Of a stretch of 64,000 nucleotides of DNA, positions 1-9,022 are shown one piece after another. Within the stretch, counting starts at the first letter, position 1. The number at the start of each line of letters is the position of its first letter. The translations under genes were made by a program, and so were the position numbers. The stretch comes from Candidatus Bathyarchaeota archaeon (lineage in GTDB: Archaea > Thermoproteota > Bathyarchaeia > Bathyarchaeales > Bathycorpusculaceae): NCBI GenBank assembly GCA_026014465.1, contig JAOZID010000010.1, positions 278,288-342,287 on the forward strand. Direction: 5' to 3'. Under the pieces are notes generated by a model. That model had not been told where the DNA came from, ran no database searches, and saw nothing but the letters and a program-made list of their open reading frames with translations.

Positions 1-1
1 C

Positions 2-1222
2 TGGGAGTACCCACCTGCGTTGGTAGGCGGTTTAGGAACTTATGCAGAATACATAACACAAGAGTACGTTGAAATCGGGCATGACGTATCAGTTTTCACC
101 TTAAACCCAGGGGGTTTGAAAACCCGCGAAATCCTGCGGGGCGTGGAAGTTCACCGTCCCGTGATTGCTGATGCAAGCAGCGTTTTCCCGTTTTTTGTTG
201 TAGACGACCTTAAGAAATGGGGAACCAACATCAAACTTTTCAACGACATATTCATCTACAACGTCCTGAGCGCAACCAAATTCCTCAATAACCTGATAAA
301 AAAAGAGAGATACCATTTTGATGTAGTCTGCGTACATGACTGGCTAAGCAGCATCGCAGGTCTTGTCATCAAGAATGACTCCAAAATCCCCGTGGTTTTC
401 CACACTCACAGCACCGAATGGGGAAGAAGCGGCGGACACGGCTCCGAAGTAGTAAGCCACTTCGAAAACGCCATGGCGCAAAAAGCCAACCGCGTAATAA
501 CCGTTAGCCACGCAATGCAACAAGACCTCATACAGCATGGCTGGCCGTCCTCAAAAATCAGTGTAGTCTGGAACGGCGTTGACACTAACCGTTATGACCC
601 AAACAAAGTCAGCAAAAACGCCGTGGCAGCTCTGCGTGAAAGCTACGGCATACCAGAAGACTGGAACATGATACTTTTCGTTGGCAGACTCACATGGGTA
701 AAGGGAGTACGAAATATCCTGCAAGCCATGCCCGCCGTACTCAAAGAGCACCCCAAAACCAAACTTGTCATACTAGGAAAAGGCGAAGAACAAAGTGACA
801 TAACAGAAACCGCCGAACGCCTAAACATCAAAGACAACGTAGTCTACCGCTTCGACTTCGTCCTCGAGCAGCAACGCATCTTGCACTACGCCGCCTGCGA
901 CCTATGCGTCTTCCCCAGCTTGTATGAACCCTTTGGCATAGTTAGCCTAGAAGCTATGGCTATGGAAAAACCCGTAGTCGTAGGAGCAAGAGGCGTCGTG
1001 GGTTTCAAAGAGCAAGTCGTAAATTCAGGCGAAGACCAAAACGGCGTCCACGTCAACGGCGAAGACCCAGTCGACATTGCATGGGGCATTGGAGAGGTTC
1101 TGCGTGACCCCGATCAAGCCAAAGAATGGGGCAAAAACGGACGCAAACGAGTCTTGGAAATCTTTACGTGGAGAAAAGTAGCCGACGAAACCCTGAAAAT
1201 CTACGAATCCCTGCTCCGCTAA
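2..1222 (+). CDS. GT4-family glycosyltransferase, 5' end outside window
   Basis: The frame is open from base 2 and reads WEYPPALVGGLGTY, the N-terminal GGLG donor-binding loop of GT-B glycogen-synthase-like glycosyltransferases. The TTG at 20 lies inside this motif, so the true start is left of the window. The C-terminal half carries FVGRLTWVKG and the E-x7-E retaining signature (EPFGIVSLEAMAMEKPVV), as expected of GT4 enzymes that transfer a sugar from an NDP- or ADP-sugar. Only a few residues are missing because this family starts about 10 residues before this motif. It is convergent with pfkA (34 bp gap). The acceptor (glucan or surface glycan) cannot be read from the sequence. Confidence 0.85.
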   Translation, partial: WEYPPALVGGLGTYAEYITQEYVEIGHDVSVFTLNPGGLKTREILRGVEVHRPVIADASSVFPFFVVDDLKKWGTNIKLFNDIFIYNVLSATKFLNNLIKKERYHFDVVCVHDWLSSIAGLVIKNDSKIPVVFHTHSTEWGRSGGHGSEVVSHFENAMAQKANRVITVSHAMQQDLIQHGWPSSKISVVWNGVDTNRYDPNKVSKNAVAALRESYGIPEDWNMILFVGRLTWVKGVRNILQAMPAVLKEHPKTKLVILGKGEEQSDITETAERLNIKDNVVYRFDFVLEQQRILHYAACDLCVFPSLYEPFGIVSLEAMAMEKPVVVGARGVVGFKEQVVNSGEDQNGVHVNGEDPVDIAWGIGEVLRDPDQAKEWGKNGRKRVLEIFTWRKVADETLKIYESLLR

Positions 1223-1255
1223 ACCCTCAACCAAAAAAAGAAGCAAGGTGTTGGG

Positions 1256-2218
1256 TTATGTGGATAGCATTTCTGCGAGTTTTATCAAATCAGGGTTGAG
1301 TTGCTTGGAGTTGCCAGCGGATTCCTCTAAGGGGATGTTTGAGACTTTGCCGTTTTGCATGCCCACCACTTTGTTTGCTTTTCCCTGCAACAGCAAATCA
1401 ACTGCTTTTTCTGCAAACAAACTGGCTAAGAGCCTGCTTCGTGCAGTTGGGCTGCCGCCTCTTTGGACGTAACCCAGTATGGTCAGTCTCACTTCGGAGC
1501 CTGTTTGTTTTTCGATATCATGAGCGACTTTGTTGACTTTGCCGCATCCCTCTGCAGCCACCACTATGCCCGCTCTTTTTCCTTTAAGCGCGTTGGCTTT
1601 TAGGGTGCTAACCACAGCTTCGATGTTGCAGCGGTGCTCAGGAACCAGTATAACTTCAGCGCCTACGCTTATCCCCACCGTCAACGCCAAGAATCCACGT
1701 TGACGACCCATGACTTCTACTATGAATATGCGTTCGTGAGAGATCGCGGTGTCGCGGATTTTGTCAATTTCTGCCACGCCAGTGTTGACTGCGGTGTCAA
1801 ATCCTATGGTTTCGTCTGTGCCGTAGACGTCGTTGTCTATGGTTGCTGGAAGCGCGACCATTTGTGTGCTACAGTACTTGGTTAAGTCTAATGCACCACG
1901 AATTGAGCCGTCTCCGCCAATCACGACTAAGCCTTCTACGCCGTTTTGCTCCAAAGTCTGGGCTGCCTTCTTGAGTCCCGCCTCGGTTTTGAATGGGGGA
2001 CAACGCGCCGTATGCAAAATAGTGCCGCCCAACTGCACAATTCCTCCAACGTTGCGCGGATTCAACTGCCTGAAATTGTTTTCGAGGAGTCCTCCCCAGC
2101 CGCGTTCAAAACCTAAAACCTGCAAGTCCTTTGAGTGCGCAATACGGGTAACTGCACGAATAGCAGCATTCATACCTGGCGCATCCCCACCAGTCGTAAC
2201 AATACCAATAGTCTTCAA
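1256..2218 (-). CDS. pfkA: 6-phosphofructokinase, PfkA family
   Basis: This gene encodes about 320 residues of a PfkA-type phosphofructokinase, which phosphorylates fructose-6-phosphate to fructose-1,6-bisphosphate in the cytoplasm. TTGGDAPGMNAAIRAV, the GGDGS phosphate-donor loop, the catalytic PATIDND and the MGRQRG motif are all visible. Gly in GGDGS and a non-Lys residue before TIDND point to ATP rather than pyrophosphate as donor. I chose the TTG at 2218 because it gives the family N-terminus (MKTIGIVTTGG) and has GGAGG 10 nt upstream. The open frame extends to 2485, but the extension resembles no PfkA. Divergent from cutA. Many archaea use ADP-dependent PfkC instead, so this copy may be bacterial in origin (inference). 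Confidence 0.9.
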   Translation of the reverse strand: MKTIGIVTTGGDAPGMNAAIRAVTRIAHSKDLQVLGFERGWGGLLENNFRQLNPRNVGGIVQLGGTILHTARCPPFKTEAGLKKAAQTLEQNGVEGLVVIGGDGSIRGALDLTKYCSTQMVALPATIDNDVYGTDETIGFDTAVNTGVAEIDKIRDTAISHERIFIVEVMGRQRGFLALTVGISVGAEVILVPEHRCNIEAVVSTLKANALKGKRAGIVVAAEGCGKVNKVAHDIEKQTGSEVRLTILGYVQRGGSPTARSRLLASLFAEKAVDLLLQGKANKVVGMQNGKVSNIPLEESAGNSKQLNPDLIKLAEMLST

Positions 2219-2317
2219 CAGCTCAACGCCTCCAATAGAAGTACACAACATACTATTAAAAAACAAACCGCACAAAAACCCGCCACAAATCTTTTCTTCT
2301 TTGCTAACTGTCAATAG

Positions 2318-2650
2318 TTGGTGGAAACAGTGCAAACAGCCTACATAGTTGTGCTTGTTACAACAAACAGTAAATCTGAAGCGAAAAACATAGCCCAAAA
2401 GCTGCTTGAGGAAAAGCTGATTGCCTGCGCTAATGTGGTTGGTCCTGTTTCGTCTTATTTCCGCTGGAACGGCAAAATTGACCATGAAGAGGAGTTCTTG
2501 GTTTTAATGAAGTCGCGCCAAGACTTGTTTGAATCCATATCGGCAAGGGTTAAAGCTTTGCATAGTTATAAGGTCCCTGAGGTTATTGCTTTGCCTGTTG
2601 TTGCGGGCGAAAAAGCATACCTTGCATGGCTGAATGAGTCGCTGGATTAG
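2318..2650 (+). CDS. cutA: divalent-cation tolerance protein CutA
   Basis: A 110-residue protein with the full CutA1 pattern: VVLVTTNSKSEA at the N-terminus, ACANVVGPVSSYFRWNGKI in the middle, and HSYKVPEVIALPV near the C-terminus. CutA proteins are trimeric ferredoxin-like-fold proteins linked to metal tolerance; the molecular role is still debated. Length is typical. Alternative starts at GTG 2321 or GTG 2330 would trim only a few residues. It diverges from pfkA across a 99 bp gap that must hold both promoters. Confidence 0.92.
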   Translation: MVETVQTAYIVVLVTTNSKSEAKNIAQKLLEEKLIACANVVGPVSSYFRWNGKIDHEEEFLVLMKSRQDLFESISARVKALHSYKVPEVIALPVVAGEKAYLAWLNESLD

Positions 2651-2845
2651 CGATTTAGGCGATTGCATTTTGTGGAAACGGTTTCTAGCTACTAAAATTA
2701 CGTGGTTTTTTATGCGTAATAGTGAAAATTGACGTGTGTTTCTGGCTTGTTTGTTGCCTGTTGTGGCAGGTATGTGTTTACAAACCTTTTAAGATACATA
2801 CCCCTCTAAATTAAGAATCACTACTTCAGAGGGAGGTGAAAAAGA

Positions 2846-3154
2846 TTGGTTAATGTCACCAGCTATCACATTCTCATTTACGGAAGCGAAAAAGGTTACC
2901 AAACAAACCGTGCTCAGATACAGCTCAAAAGCGGCAGTAAAGTCGTAGCTTGGATACGATTCAACGACCCAGGCATGGCTTTTGAAGCAGACAGCAACAC
3001 AAACGGCATAATCAGGATGCACCTACCTTCATCTATGTTCCACAGCATAGTTGACATCCTGCGCAACGAAAAACCCATAAACATCTACTTCGCCCAAGGA
3101 CGCGGCTTCTTTGGAACTGGAACCTCCGAGCCAGTAGGCGAAGGAGAACAGTAA
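2846..3154 (+). CDS. small conserved-looking protein, function unknown
   Basis: A 102-residue protein starting at TTG with a very strong Shine-Dalgarno (GGGAGGTG) ending about 9 nt upstream. I do not recognise the family. The sequence alternates short beta-like segments (SYHILIYG, AQIQLKSGSKVVAWIRF, GIIRMHLP) and ends in a Gly-rich tail, so a small beta-rich cytoplasmic protein is plausible. There is no signal peptide, membrane segment or Cys cluster. It is followed by a hairpin terminator, so it is probably monocistronic. The strong translation signal suggests high expression. Confidence 0.75.
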   Translation: MVNVTSYHILIYGSEKGYQTNRAQIQLKSGSKVVAWIRFNDPGMAFEADSNTNGIIRMHLPSSMFHSIVDILRNEKPINIYFAQGRGFFGTGTSEPVGEGEQ

Positions 3155-3170
3155 AAACCGCGCCCAAACA

Positions 3171-3201
3171 AGGGAACATGATACGTTCCTTTCCCCTTTT
3201 T
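3171..3201 (+). terminator. hairpin plus T-tract terminator after the 102-aa gene
   Basis: AGGGAAC (3171-3177) pairs with GTTCCTT (3185-3191) over a 7-nt loop, followed by C's and TTTTT at about 3197-3201. It lies 17 bp after the stop codon of the small gene. Confidence 0.5.
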
Positions 3202-3341
3202 ACAAAAACCCCTTCAGATTGTAAGCGGTTTTCATGTGGGCGGCGGATTTGGTAATGTCTTTAAAGCTTGGTTGGAGTAAATAGGGGTAAATTGTTGTCT
3301 AACTTAATTGGTGCTGCTTTGTAAGATGGGGGAATCACAGT

Positions 3342-6300
3342 TTGAGGGATGAGGATTACTTGAAGGATTCAGTTACGCCTAAAACCATAGGCGAGTTGCC
3401 TACGTTGGCTGCTTCAGGCATAGCAGAGTACATCAGGTTTAATTGTTGCCCGCGTTTTTTCAAGTTAAAACTTGACAAGACCGACGAGCACAGCCGCAAC
3501 TGGCAAAAAGCCTTCAAACCCGTAAGCCCCCTGCTGTTTAGCACAGGAAAAGCCCTTGAAGAACAAAAAATCGCCGAACTAAAAGACAAAGCCACCCAAT
3601 ACTACGATTTCAGCAAGAAATACGACCCGCGCCACATCGGCTGGAGAAGCGCATGGAAAAACTCGTTACGTGAGTTAACCGCGGTCATCGAAAACCAGCT
3701 CGCAAACGCTGACCCCAACGGCGCGCCTGTACTGCTGTATCAAGTTCCCATGATAGGACGCATAGGCGTTTGGGAGGTTCCAGGCATCGCCGATTTAATT
3801 GGCGTCTGGCCTTGCGGGGATGGAAAAGTTCGAGTTAGGATTTTTGAGTTAAAATCGTCTTGGAAGGAGCAAACTGCCCACCGCATCCAAGTTGCAATTT
3901 ACGTGATGCTTCTTTCAGGAGAGCTTGCCGATTTAGCTTCCAAAATCGAGTTTGAGGGCGGCGTCATAAACAAGGAAACGGATTTGACGAATCTGTCTGC
4001 TTCGTGCCTGCCACGGTTTAAGCTGGACCCGTTGATTCAGGACGTGGAGAGGCTTTTGTGCGAAAACGGCGAGCTAAACCGCATTCACCAGACCCCGCTT
4101 TCAGAGGTGGAGTATCAGCTTTGCTGGAGATGCGACAACTGCGGTTTTAACGAGTTTTGCATAATTGACGCCGTAGAAGCCGAAAGCATCGCATTGCTAA
4201 ACCTAAGCAGGGGCGAACAAAACACGCTCAAAAACTACGGGATAAAGCAGCTAGAAGATTTGGCGCGGTTAAAAGCTGTGCCCAACGCCAGTGCCCTGCG
4301 CCCGTACGATTTCAAAGGAACCCGCGCTGTAGACAAAGAAAAAGTCAGCTTGCTAACTACTGACCCTGTGGTGGGCTCCAAAATCGACGGCATAATCGAA
4401 CGCTCACAGTTTATGCTGGGAGGAATCCGCCCCAACAGCCCCTTTGCCCTCAAAAGCCGCTGTATGCCCTGGATTCCAGGAACAGGCTACGGAAGCTTGC
4501 CTGAAGATAGCCCCGCCACGGCGGATTGGCAGCTCTCGTTTATGCCTGATGGCATGATTAGAGTGTACTTGTTTGTTGAATGGGACTACATGCTTGATGT
4601 TATCTCGTTAATCAGTGCACGGGTAAGCTGCACCAAGTACCGTGGCGAAACCGTGAGCGTCTCCAAAATCATCAAACGCCTGCCCGACGAGCACAAAGAA
4701 GGCTTAGACGAAGAAAAAAATCTGCTCGAAGCATTCTTCAAAGACCTAACCGACGCCATAACCAAAATAGCCGTCGACATCGAAAGCCCCGAAGAAGCAC
4801 CAATTCACCTGTACTTTTTTAGCCGCTATGAACGCGATATTTTGATGGAGGCAGTTCGCAGGCAACCTTCGCTGATAAGCGCAAAAGCCGTTAGGGACTT
4901 GCTGGGGCTTAGGCAAGCTATAGACCAGCCGATGTTTTCTATAATCCAAGACGAAGTGCAGCACCGAAAAGCTCTCAAATACCACAGCTCAGGACTCCTA
5001 CCCATACTCGAGCAAACCCCTTATTTTGACAGACAAAAATGGAGAGCCAAACGCAAAGACGACTCATCCGCTGACCTCAACTTGATCTTCCACGACGGCT
5101 TCTTCAACTACATCCGCCCCTACAGCCGCAACCCAAACGGAACAATTCATTTCATCGAAGGCATCGACAGATTAAACCAAAAAGAAGGGTTTTATCCTGC
5201 GCGGGCACGTTTTGGAAACCAGATTCCAATCGAGTACGTTTGGGGCGCCAAGGGGCGACTGGATACTTATGATGAGGGGGGCAAACATGCGAATGCTTTG
5301 CTTGAGAGACGCAAATGGTGTGACTATGCCAAGACGCGGCGCATAACCGACGAAGAGCTCACGTTAATGGGTGAGAAGCTCTGTCTTGTTTTGGAGCATA
5401 TTGAACGGTTCTTGTCCATACGTAACAGGCGTCTAGGAAAAAAACCCATAAACATCCCCAAAATCGCCGAGTTCTCATTAGGACCTGCAACGTTGGAGCG
5501 CAGCTGCAGGGAATTTTTGGACCTGGAGTACTTTGCTAAACGCCAAGACCTCTACCAGCATTACGCCCTGATGCCTAACCAACGCGTAGCCTCAGGCAGA
5601 TCAGTTATTTTCGAATGCACCAACGTCTTTGAATCCGAACGTGACTTCACGGTGCAAGGCAAACTGCTCTACGAGGGCATCGGGTTGCCCAAAGCAGACT
5701 GCGTAGCCAACGCCTGCCGAGTTAAAGGCTCTGACGGTTCAAGCTCAGGCGACTGGATGGTCATCACCGAACTGCGCCGCAACGAACACGGACTCTTCGA
5801 AGAAGCCCACGAACGCGCTCCCTCAAAAGTCGCAAACTCCGCACGTGTAATCATAAACAAAGTCGACTTGAAAAAGTCCAAAATCACCGTCAAAGTCGTC
5901 ACATGGCCCAGCGGCAGAGGCAGCAAATATCTTCCATGGCATAACCTGCCAACAACTGACCCGCAGAAAGCCCAAACCAAACGAGGCATGCAACTCTTTG
6001 AGGCGGGACGATTCTACATTGTGGATGAGTTAGCTGATGATATTTTGTCTGAACGTGCAGCTAGGTGTTTGGATTACGCTAAAACAAATGCGTTGTACTG
6101 TTTGCTTGAAGAGTTTTTGACTGGAAAACCCTGTACCGGCACGCACAAACCATTGCCCAAGCAGGCTGCTGAATGCTTCCTAAGCTGGATTGATACAGGA
6201 GAGTTCCCGCCAAATCCCGAGCAGCGACGCTTCATCGACAAAGTTTTTGACGAAGAACCCATCGTTATGCTGCAAGGACCCCCAGGAACAGGCAAAACCC

Positions 6301-7700
6301 AAACATTGCAGCTAACGCTCTTAGCGCATGTTGCGGCACACAGGGCAGTTTCCAACTGCAGAGTCCTAATGGTCGCGCCCACACACAAAGCAATCCAAGA
6401 ATTCGTCAGCAAACTCTCCCTGTCATGGAGGCAATACCACAACGCAGGCGGACACGACCTTGACGACCTCAAAATCTACCGCGTCCTAAGCAACGACGTC
6501 TCCATGGTCAACGCCCTCGAAGGCGTAACGTATGTCAACTACAACGAAGACGAAAAAGCCGTAGAAGAACTAACCCGCTGCCTCATGAACCAAACAACGC
6601 TGTCGTCAGAAGCAGCCGATAACCCACGGTTCCCATTAGTGCTATGCGTGACGCCGCCGGGTTTGTATGGGTTGATGAAGAAAATTGGCGGTTTGGAGCC
6701 TCCTTGGAGTGAGGGCTTTTTCGATTTGCTCATAGTTGATGAAGCCAGCATGATGCGCGTACCCGAACTCATTCTCTCGGGTTCTTTCCTAAGCAAAAGC
6801 AGCCAAATTCTCGTAGCAGGCGACCACCGACAACTCCCACCCATCCAAACACATAACTGGGAAAAAGAAGACCGCCGAACCCTCGAAGAAATGGCTTCGT
6901 TCTTATCCGCTATGGATTTTCTGCGGCTGCTACGAAATGAGGATTTGGGAAACGACCGCATAACACGTCCACCTAACGCCAACATACCCGCTGAGCGCCT
7001 ATGCGAGAGCCACCGTTGCCACAGAGTAGTTGCCGAGTTCTTACGTGAGTGGGTTTACGAGAAAGACAAAATCGAGTTTCATTCGTGGCAGGAGCAGACC
7101 TTGGAGGCGTTGGAGCCGCAGACAGAAGGGTTGCAGGCGGTTTTGGAGCCAGAGAACGTTTTTGTTTTGATTGTGCATGATGAAGCGCAGAGTTTTCAGT
7201 CCAACTTGGTGGAAGCGTTAATCGCCGACTCGTTGGTTCGCCACGTAAACCCCGACTCGGTTGGGGTAATTACGCCGCATAACGCCCAAAAAGGACTGCT
7301 AAAAAACATGCTCGCAGACGGCTACGCAGACGTCCGAGTTGACACCGTTGAACGCTACCAAGGCGGCGAAGCAGACTTTATCATCATATCCACCACCGTC
7401 AGCGACCCCGACTACATCCGAACCGAAAGCGACTTCCTACTCAACCTAAACCGCATAAACGTCGCCATCTCACGCATGAAAAAGAAAATCGTCATCATAG
7501 CCAGCCGCAGCATCTTCGAATTCATGCCTGGAGACGCCAAAGACTACGACAAAGCCATCCTATGGCGCGGCATCGCCCAAACCGTCGGCTTCACAGCCAA
7601 ATCAGCCCCCACATGGAAAGGCACCCTACAAGATTTCCTTGGACATGAAACTAATTCCGACCCAAACATTGAAGTCTACACCAAAAACAGCAACCCCTAA
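3342..7700 (+). CDS. Dna2-like fusion of Cas4/RecB-type nuclease and SF1 helicase
   Basis: A 1452-residue protein. The N-terminal third carries a PD-(D/E)xK nuclease of the Cas4/Dna2 type: an early Cys (NCCPRFF), ADLIGVW, ELKSSW and QVAIYVMLL, then CWRCDNCGFNEFC, which together give the four Cys of a [4Fe-4S] cluster. A roughly 600-residue middle region has no motif I recognise. The C-terminal third is an SF1 (Upf1/Dna2-like) helicase: Walker A GPPGTGKTQT (about 978), Walker B LLIVDEAS (about 1129), AGDHRQLPP (about 1158), VERYQGGEADF (about 1334) and NVAISRMKKK (about 1372). This is the composition of eukaryotic Dna2, which resects 5' flaps and DNA ends. A role in repair or in defence cannot be separated from the sequence. 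Codon usage alternates in blocks along the gene. Confidence 0.88.
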   Translation: MRDEDYLKDSVTPKTIGELPTLAASGIAEYIRFNCCPRFFKLKLDKTDEHSRNWQKAFKPVSPLLFSTGKALEEQKIAELKDKATQYYDFSKKYDPRHIGWRSAWKNSLRELTAVIENQLANADPNGAPVLLYQVPMIGRIGVWEVPGIADLIGVWPCGDGKVRVRIFELKSSWKEQTAHRIQVAIYVMLLSGELADLASKIEFEGGVINKETDLTNLSASCLPRFKLDPLIQDVERLLCENGELNRIHQTPLSEVEYQLCWRCDNCGFNEFCIIDAVEAESIALLNLSRGEQNTLKNYGIKQLEDLARLKAVPNASALRPYDFKGTRAVDKEKVSLLTTDPVVGSKIDGIIERSQFMLGGIRPNSPFALKSRCMPWIPGTGYGSLPEDSPATADWQLSFMPDGMIRVYLFVEWDYMLDVISLISARVSCTKYRGETVSVSKIIKRLPDEHKEGLDEEKNLLEAFFKDLTDAITKIAVDIESPEEAPIHLYFFSRYERDILMEAVRRQPSLISAKAVRDLLGLRQAIDQPMFSIIQDEVQHRKALKYHSSGLLPILEQTPYFDRQKWRAKRKDDSSADLNLIFHDGFFNYIRPYSRNPNGTIHFIEGIDRLNQKEGFYPARARFGNQIPIEYVWGAKGRLDTYDEGGKHANALLERRKWCDYAKTRRITDEELTLMGEKLCLVLEHIERFLSIRNRRLGKKPINIPKIAEFSLGPATLERSCREFLDLEYFAKRQDLYQHYALMPNQRVASGRSVIFECTNVFESERDFTVQGKLLYEGIGLPKADCVANACRVKGSDGSSSGDWMVITELRRNEHGLFEEAHERAPSKVANSARVIINKVDLKKSKITVKVVTWPSGRGSKYLPWHNLPTTDPQKAQTKRGMQLFEAGRFYIVDELADDILSERAARCLDYAKTNALYCLLEEFLTGKPCTGTHKPLPKQAAECFLSWIDTGEFPPNPEQRRFIDKVFDEEPIVMLQGPPGTGKTQTLQLTLLAHVAAHRAVSNCRVLMVAPTHKAIQEFVSKLSLSWRQYHNAGGHDLDDLKIYRVLSNDVSMVNALEGVTYVNYNEDEKAVEELTRCLMNQTTLSSEAADNPRFPLVLCVTPPGLYGLMKKIGGLEPPWSEGFFDLLIVDEASMMRVPELILSGSFLSKSSQILVAGDHRQLPPIQTHNWEKEDRRTLEEMASFLSAMDFLRLLRNEDLGNDRITRPPNANIPAERLCESHRCHRVVAEFLREWVYEKDKIEFHSWQEQTLEALEPQTEGLQAVLEPENVFVLIVHDEAQSFQSNLVEALIADSLVRHVNPDSVGVITPHNAQKGLLKNMLADGYADVRVDTVERYQGGEADFIIISTTVSDPDYIRTESDFLLNLNRINVAISRMKKKIVIIASRSIFEFMPGDAKDYDKAILWRGIAQTVGFTAKSAPTWKGTLQDFLGHETNSDPNIEVYTKNSNP

Positions 7701-7873
7701 CCCCAACCCTGCGGCAACTTATATTAAGCAACAAAAGCAGAATTCAAAAGCATCCACCGCCATTGCAGAGGACAACTTTATAATCTGCGCCGTTAACACG
7801 GATAGAAGAAGCAACCAACTTTCAGTCACGCTTTAACCCTCTAAACGGTAAAAGCTCATGTGACCTAACGCGT

Positions 7874-7950
7874 GGCCGGGGTGATGTAGCTTGGCAGCAT
7901 AGAGGCCTGTGGAGCCTTTTGCCTGGGTTCAAATCCCAGCCCCGGCCCCA
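7874..7950 (+). tRNA. tRNA-His (GTG anticodon), CCA encoded
   Basis: Acceptor GCCGGGG (from 7875) pairs with CCCCGGC. The D stem is ATGT/GCAT, the anticodon stem GAGGC/GCCTT closes loop CTGTGGA, and the T stem CTGGG/CCCAG closes TTCAAAT. The anticodon is GTG. Discriminator C and an encoded G at position -1 (7874) are the identity features of tRNA-His and confirm the assignment. CCA is genomically encoded. I see no intron. Confidence 0.95.
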
Positions 7951-7995
7951 TCTTTGTTGCAGTTTTGTTGTGTGTTTGGTTTGTTATGGCATGAG

Positions 7996-8003
7996 CTTTA
8001 AAT
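7996..8003 (+). promoter_or_regulatory. TATA box for the structured RNA at 8027
   Basis: CTTTAAAT sits 24-31 nt upstream of the first base of the outer stem of the RNA at 8027, which is the archaeal TATA-to-start spacing. Confidence 0.5.
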
Positions 8004-8026
8004 CGGTCTGTTTGCTTTGTTTTGTT

Positions 8027-8206
8027 GTCGACCGTAGAGCAAGCACGTAAGACGGAACCAACAGAGGAGTAAGTTTGGCTTGCACCTGTGACGCTTGGTT
8101 TTTACCAAATCGTGTAACAGGCTCGACATCCCGTGCCAGAGAGAGCTTAACTTAGAGAGGCGTGCCGCCTCACAGTGAAGTTGAGTGTTAGGTTACACGG
8201 GATACA
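8027..8206 (+). ncRNA. candidate structured ncRNA with H/ACA-like 3' hairpin
   Basis: This stretch is non-coding and rich in helices. The 5' half: GUCGA (8027-8031) pairs with UCGAC (8123-8127). Inside it are GCAAG/CUUGC (8039-8043 with 8079-8083) and CCUGU/ACAGG (8085-8089 with 8117-8121), the latter capped by UUGGU-UUUU-ACCAA. The 3' half is one long hairpin: AUCCCGUG/CACGGGAU (8128-8135 with 8196-8203), two roughly 10-nt unpaired sides, CUUAACUU/AAGUUGAG, an asymmetric loop with GA steps that could be a kink-turn, and GAGGCG/CGCCUC. ACA follows immediately at 8204-8206. A stem-pocket-stem-kink hairpin ending in ACA is how archaeal H/ACA pseudouridylation guides look. It does not match SRP RNA, and I could not find RNase P signatures. 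The class is uncertain. Confidence 0.5.
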
Positions 8207-8271
8207 AACAAACAATCAAACAAACAATCCGCCACCTCTTTTGGCCAGTTCAAAAAAGCTTCACTTTTGGT

Positions 8272-8345
8272 AGACCCCCTCCCCCTATCGTTTCTGCATA
8301 CAATTAAAAATAGCAACCAAATAGATGGCAAATAGGCTGTGTTGG
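8272..8345 (+). repeat. dispersed repeat, copy 1 (plus orientation)
   Basis: Starts AGACCCCCTCCCCC, then TATCG, TTTCTGCATACAATTAA, TAGCAACCAAATAG, ATGGCAAATAGG. Related copies occur at 23436-23499, 35893-35956 and 41773-41830. Copy 1 lies between the structured RNA and the membrane protein gene and points toward the latter. Confidence 0.85.
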
Positions 8346-8400
8346 GGTTGGTTGGTGGGTTTTGTGATGTTAATGTTTTTAAATTGTAGTTTTGCTATGT

Positions 8401-8940
8401 ATGCGAGGAAGAACAGCTGTGCAGAAGACGTATAGGTTGTTTATTGTTGCGTTGTTTGGGTCTGTTATGGCTGTTACTAGGTTTTTTGTGCCTCCGCCTA
8501 TTGATAAGATTTTGATTGCGGTGGATGCGATTTTGCTTGCGTTGAGTGCGTTGTTTGTTAAGAGGGCGGGTGCGACGTATGTGGGTTTGGTTGGGGGAAC
8601 GCTTACGAGCCTGTTTCGCCCCAGCTTCATTCCGTTTACCATAATTTACACGTGCTTGTATGGTGTTATGGTGGATGTGTTTACGGTGGTTTTCAAAGTT
8701 GACGCGACAAATAAGGGTGTTAACCGCAACCGTTTGATGGCAGCTATGGCATGCAGCACGTTGATTATCGGGTTTGTAAGCTACTACGCCAGCACCGTTT
8801 TTCCTCAAATCATTACCGCCTCGCCGTTTTTGGACCTGATGGTTGCGTTCATGGGACCTGCTACAGGAGCCACTGCAGGCTACGCGGCTGCGTATCTTTG
8901 GAACAAATACCTCAAGGGCATCCCCCTAAACAGCCAATGA
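8401..8940 (+). CDS. small integral membrane protein, possibly an ECF transporter S component
   Basis: About 179 residues with five or six hydrophobic segments (YRLFIVALFGSVMAVTRFF, ILIAVDAILLALSALFV, GATYVGLVGGTLTSLF, FTIIYTCLYGVMVDVF, MAAMACSTLIIGFVSYY, LMVAFMGPATGATAGYAAAY). The short length, the Gly/Ala-rich helices and the PSFIPF-type loop resemble substrate-binding (S) subunits of energy-coupling-factor transporters, but no substrate signature is recognised and no EcfA/EcfT gene is adjacent. ATG 8401 fits leaderless translation, with a TTTAAATT TATA-like element at about 8377; the frame is open from TTG 8392. It is immediately downstream of repeat copy 1. Confidence 0.6.
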   Translation: MRGRTAVQKTYRLFIVALFGSVMAVTRFFVPPPIDKILIAVDAILLALSALFVKRAGATYVGLVGGTLTSLFRPSFIPFTIIYTCLYGVMVDVFTVVFKVDATNKGVNRNRLMAAMACSTLIIGFVSYYASTVFPQIITASPFLDLMVAFMGPATGATAGYAAAYLWNKYLKGIPLNSQ

Positions 8941-9022
8941 TACACGCGTTGGCATATTGTGTCTTTGGAAATACGACTTTTAAATTTAGACGCCTAAGGT
9001 GAATTGAGGAGAAAGGAGAAAG

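Noticed and set aside
2219-2485. N-terminal extension of pfkA to 2485 or to ATG 2251
   Set aside because: The extension does not resemble PfkA, overlaps the cutA start and promoter, and the GGAGG-TTG at 2218 gives the exact family N-terminus.
8027-8206. SRP RNA or RNase P RNA at this locus
   Set aside because: The SRP RNA is clearly at 55668-55986, and I could not find the conserved P4 motifs of RNase P RNA here.
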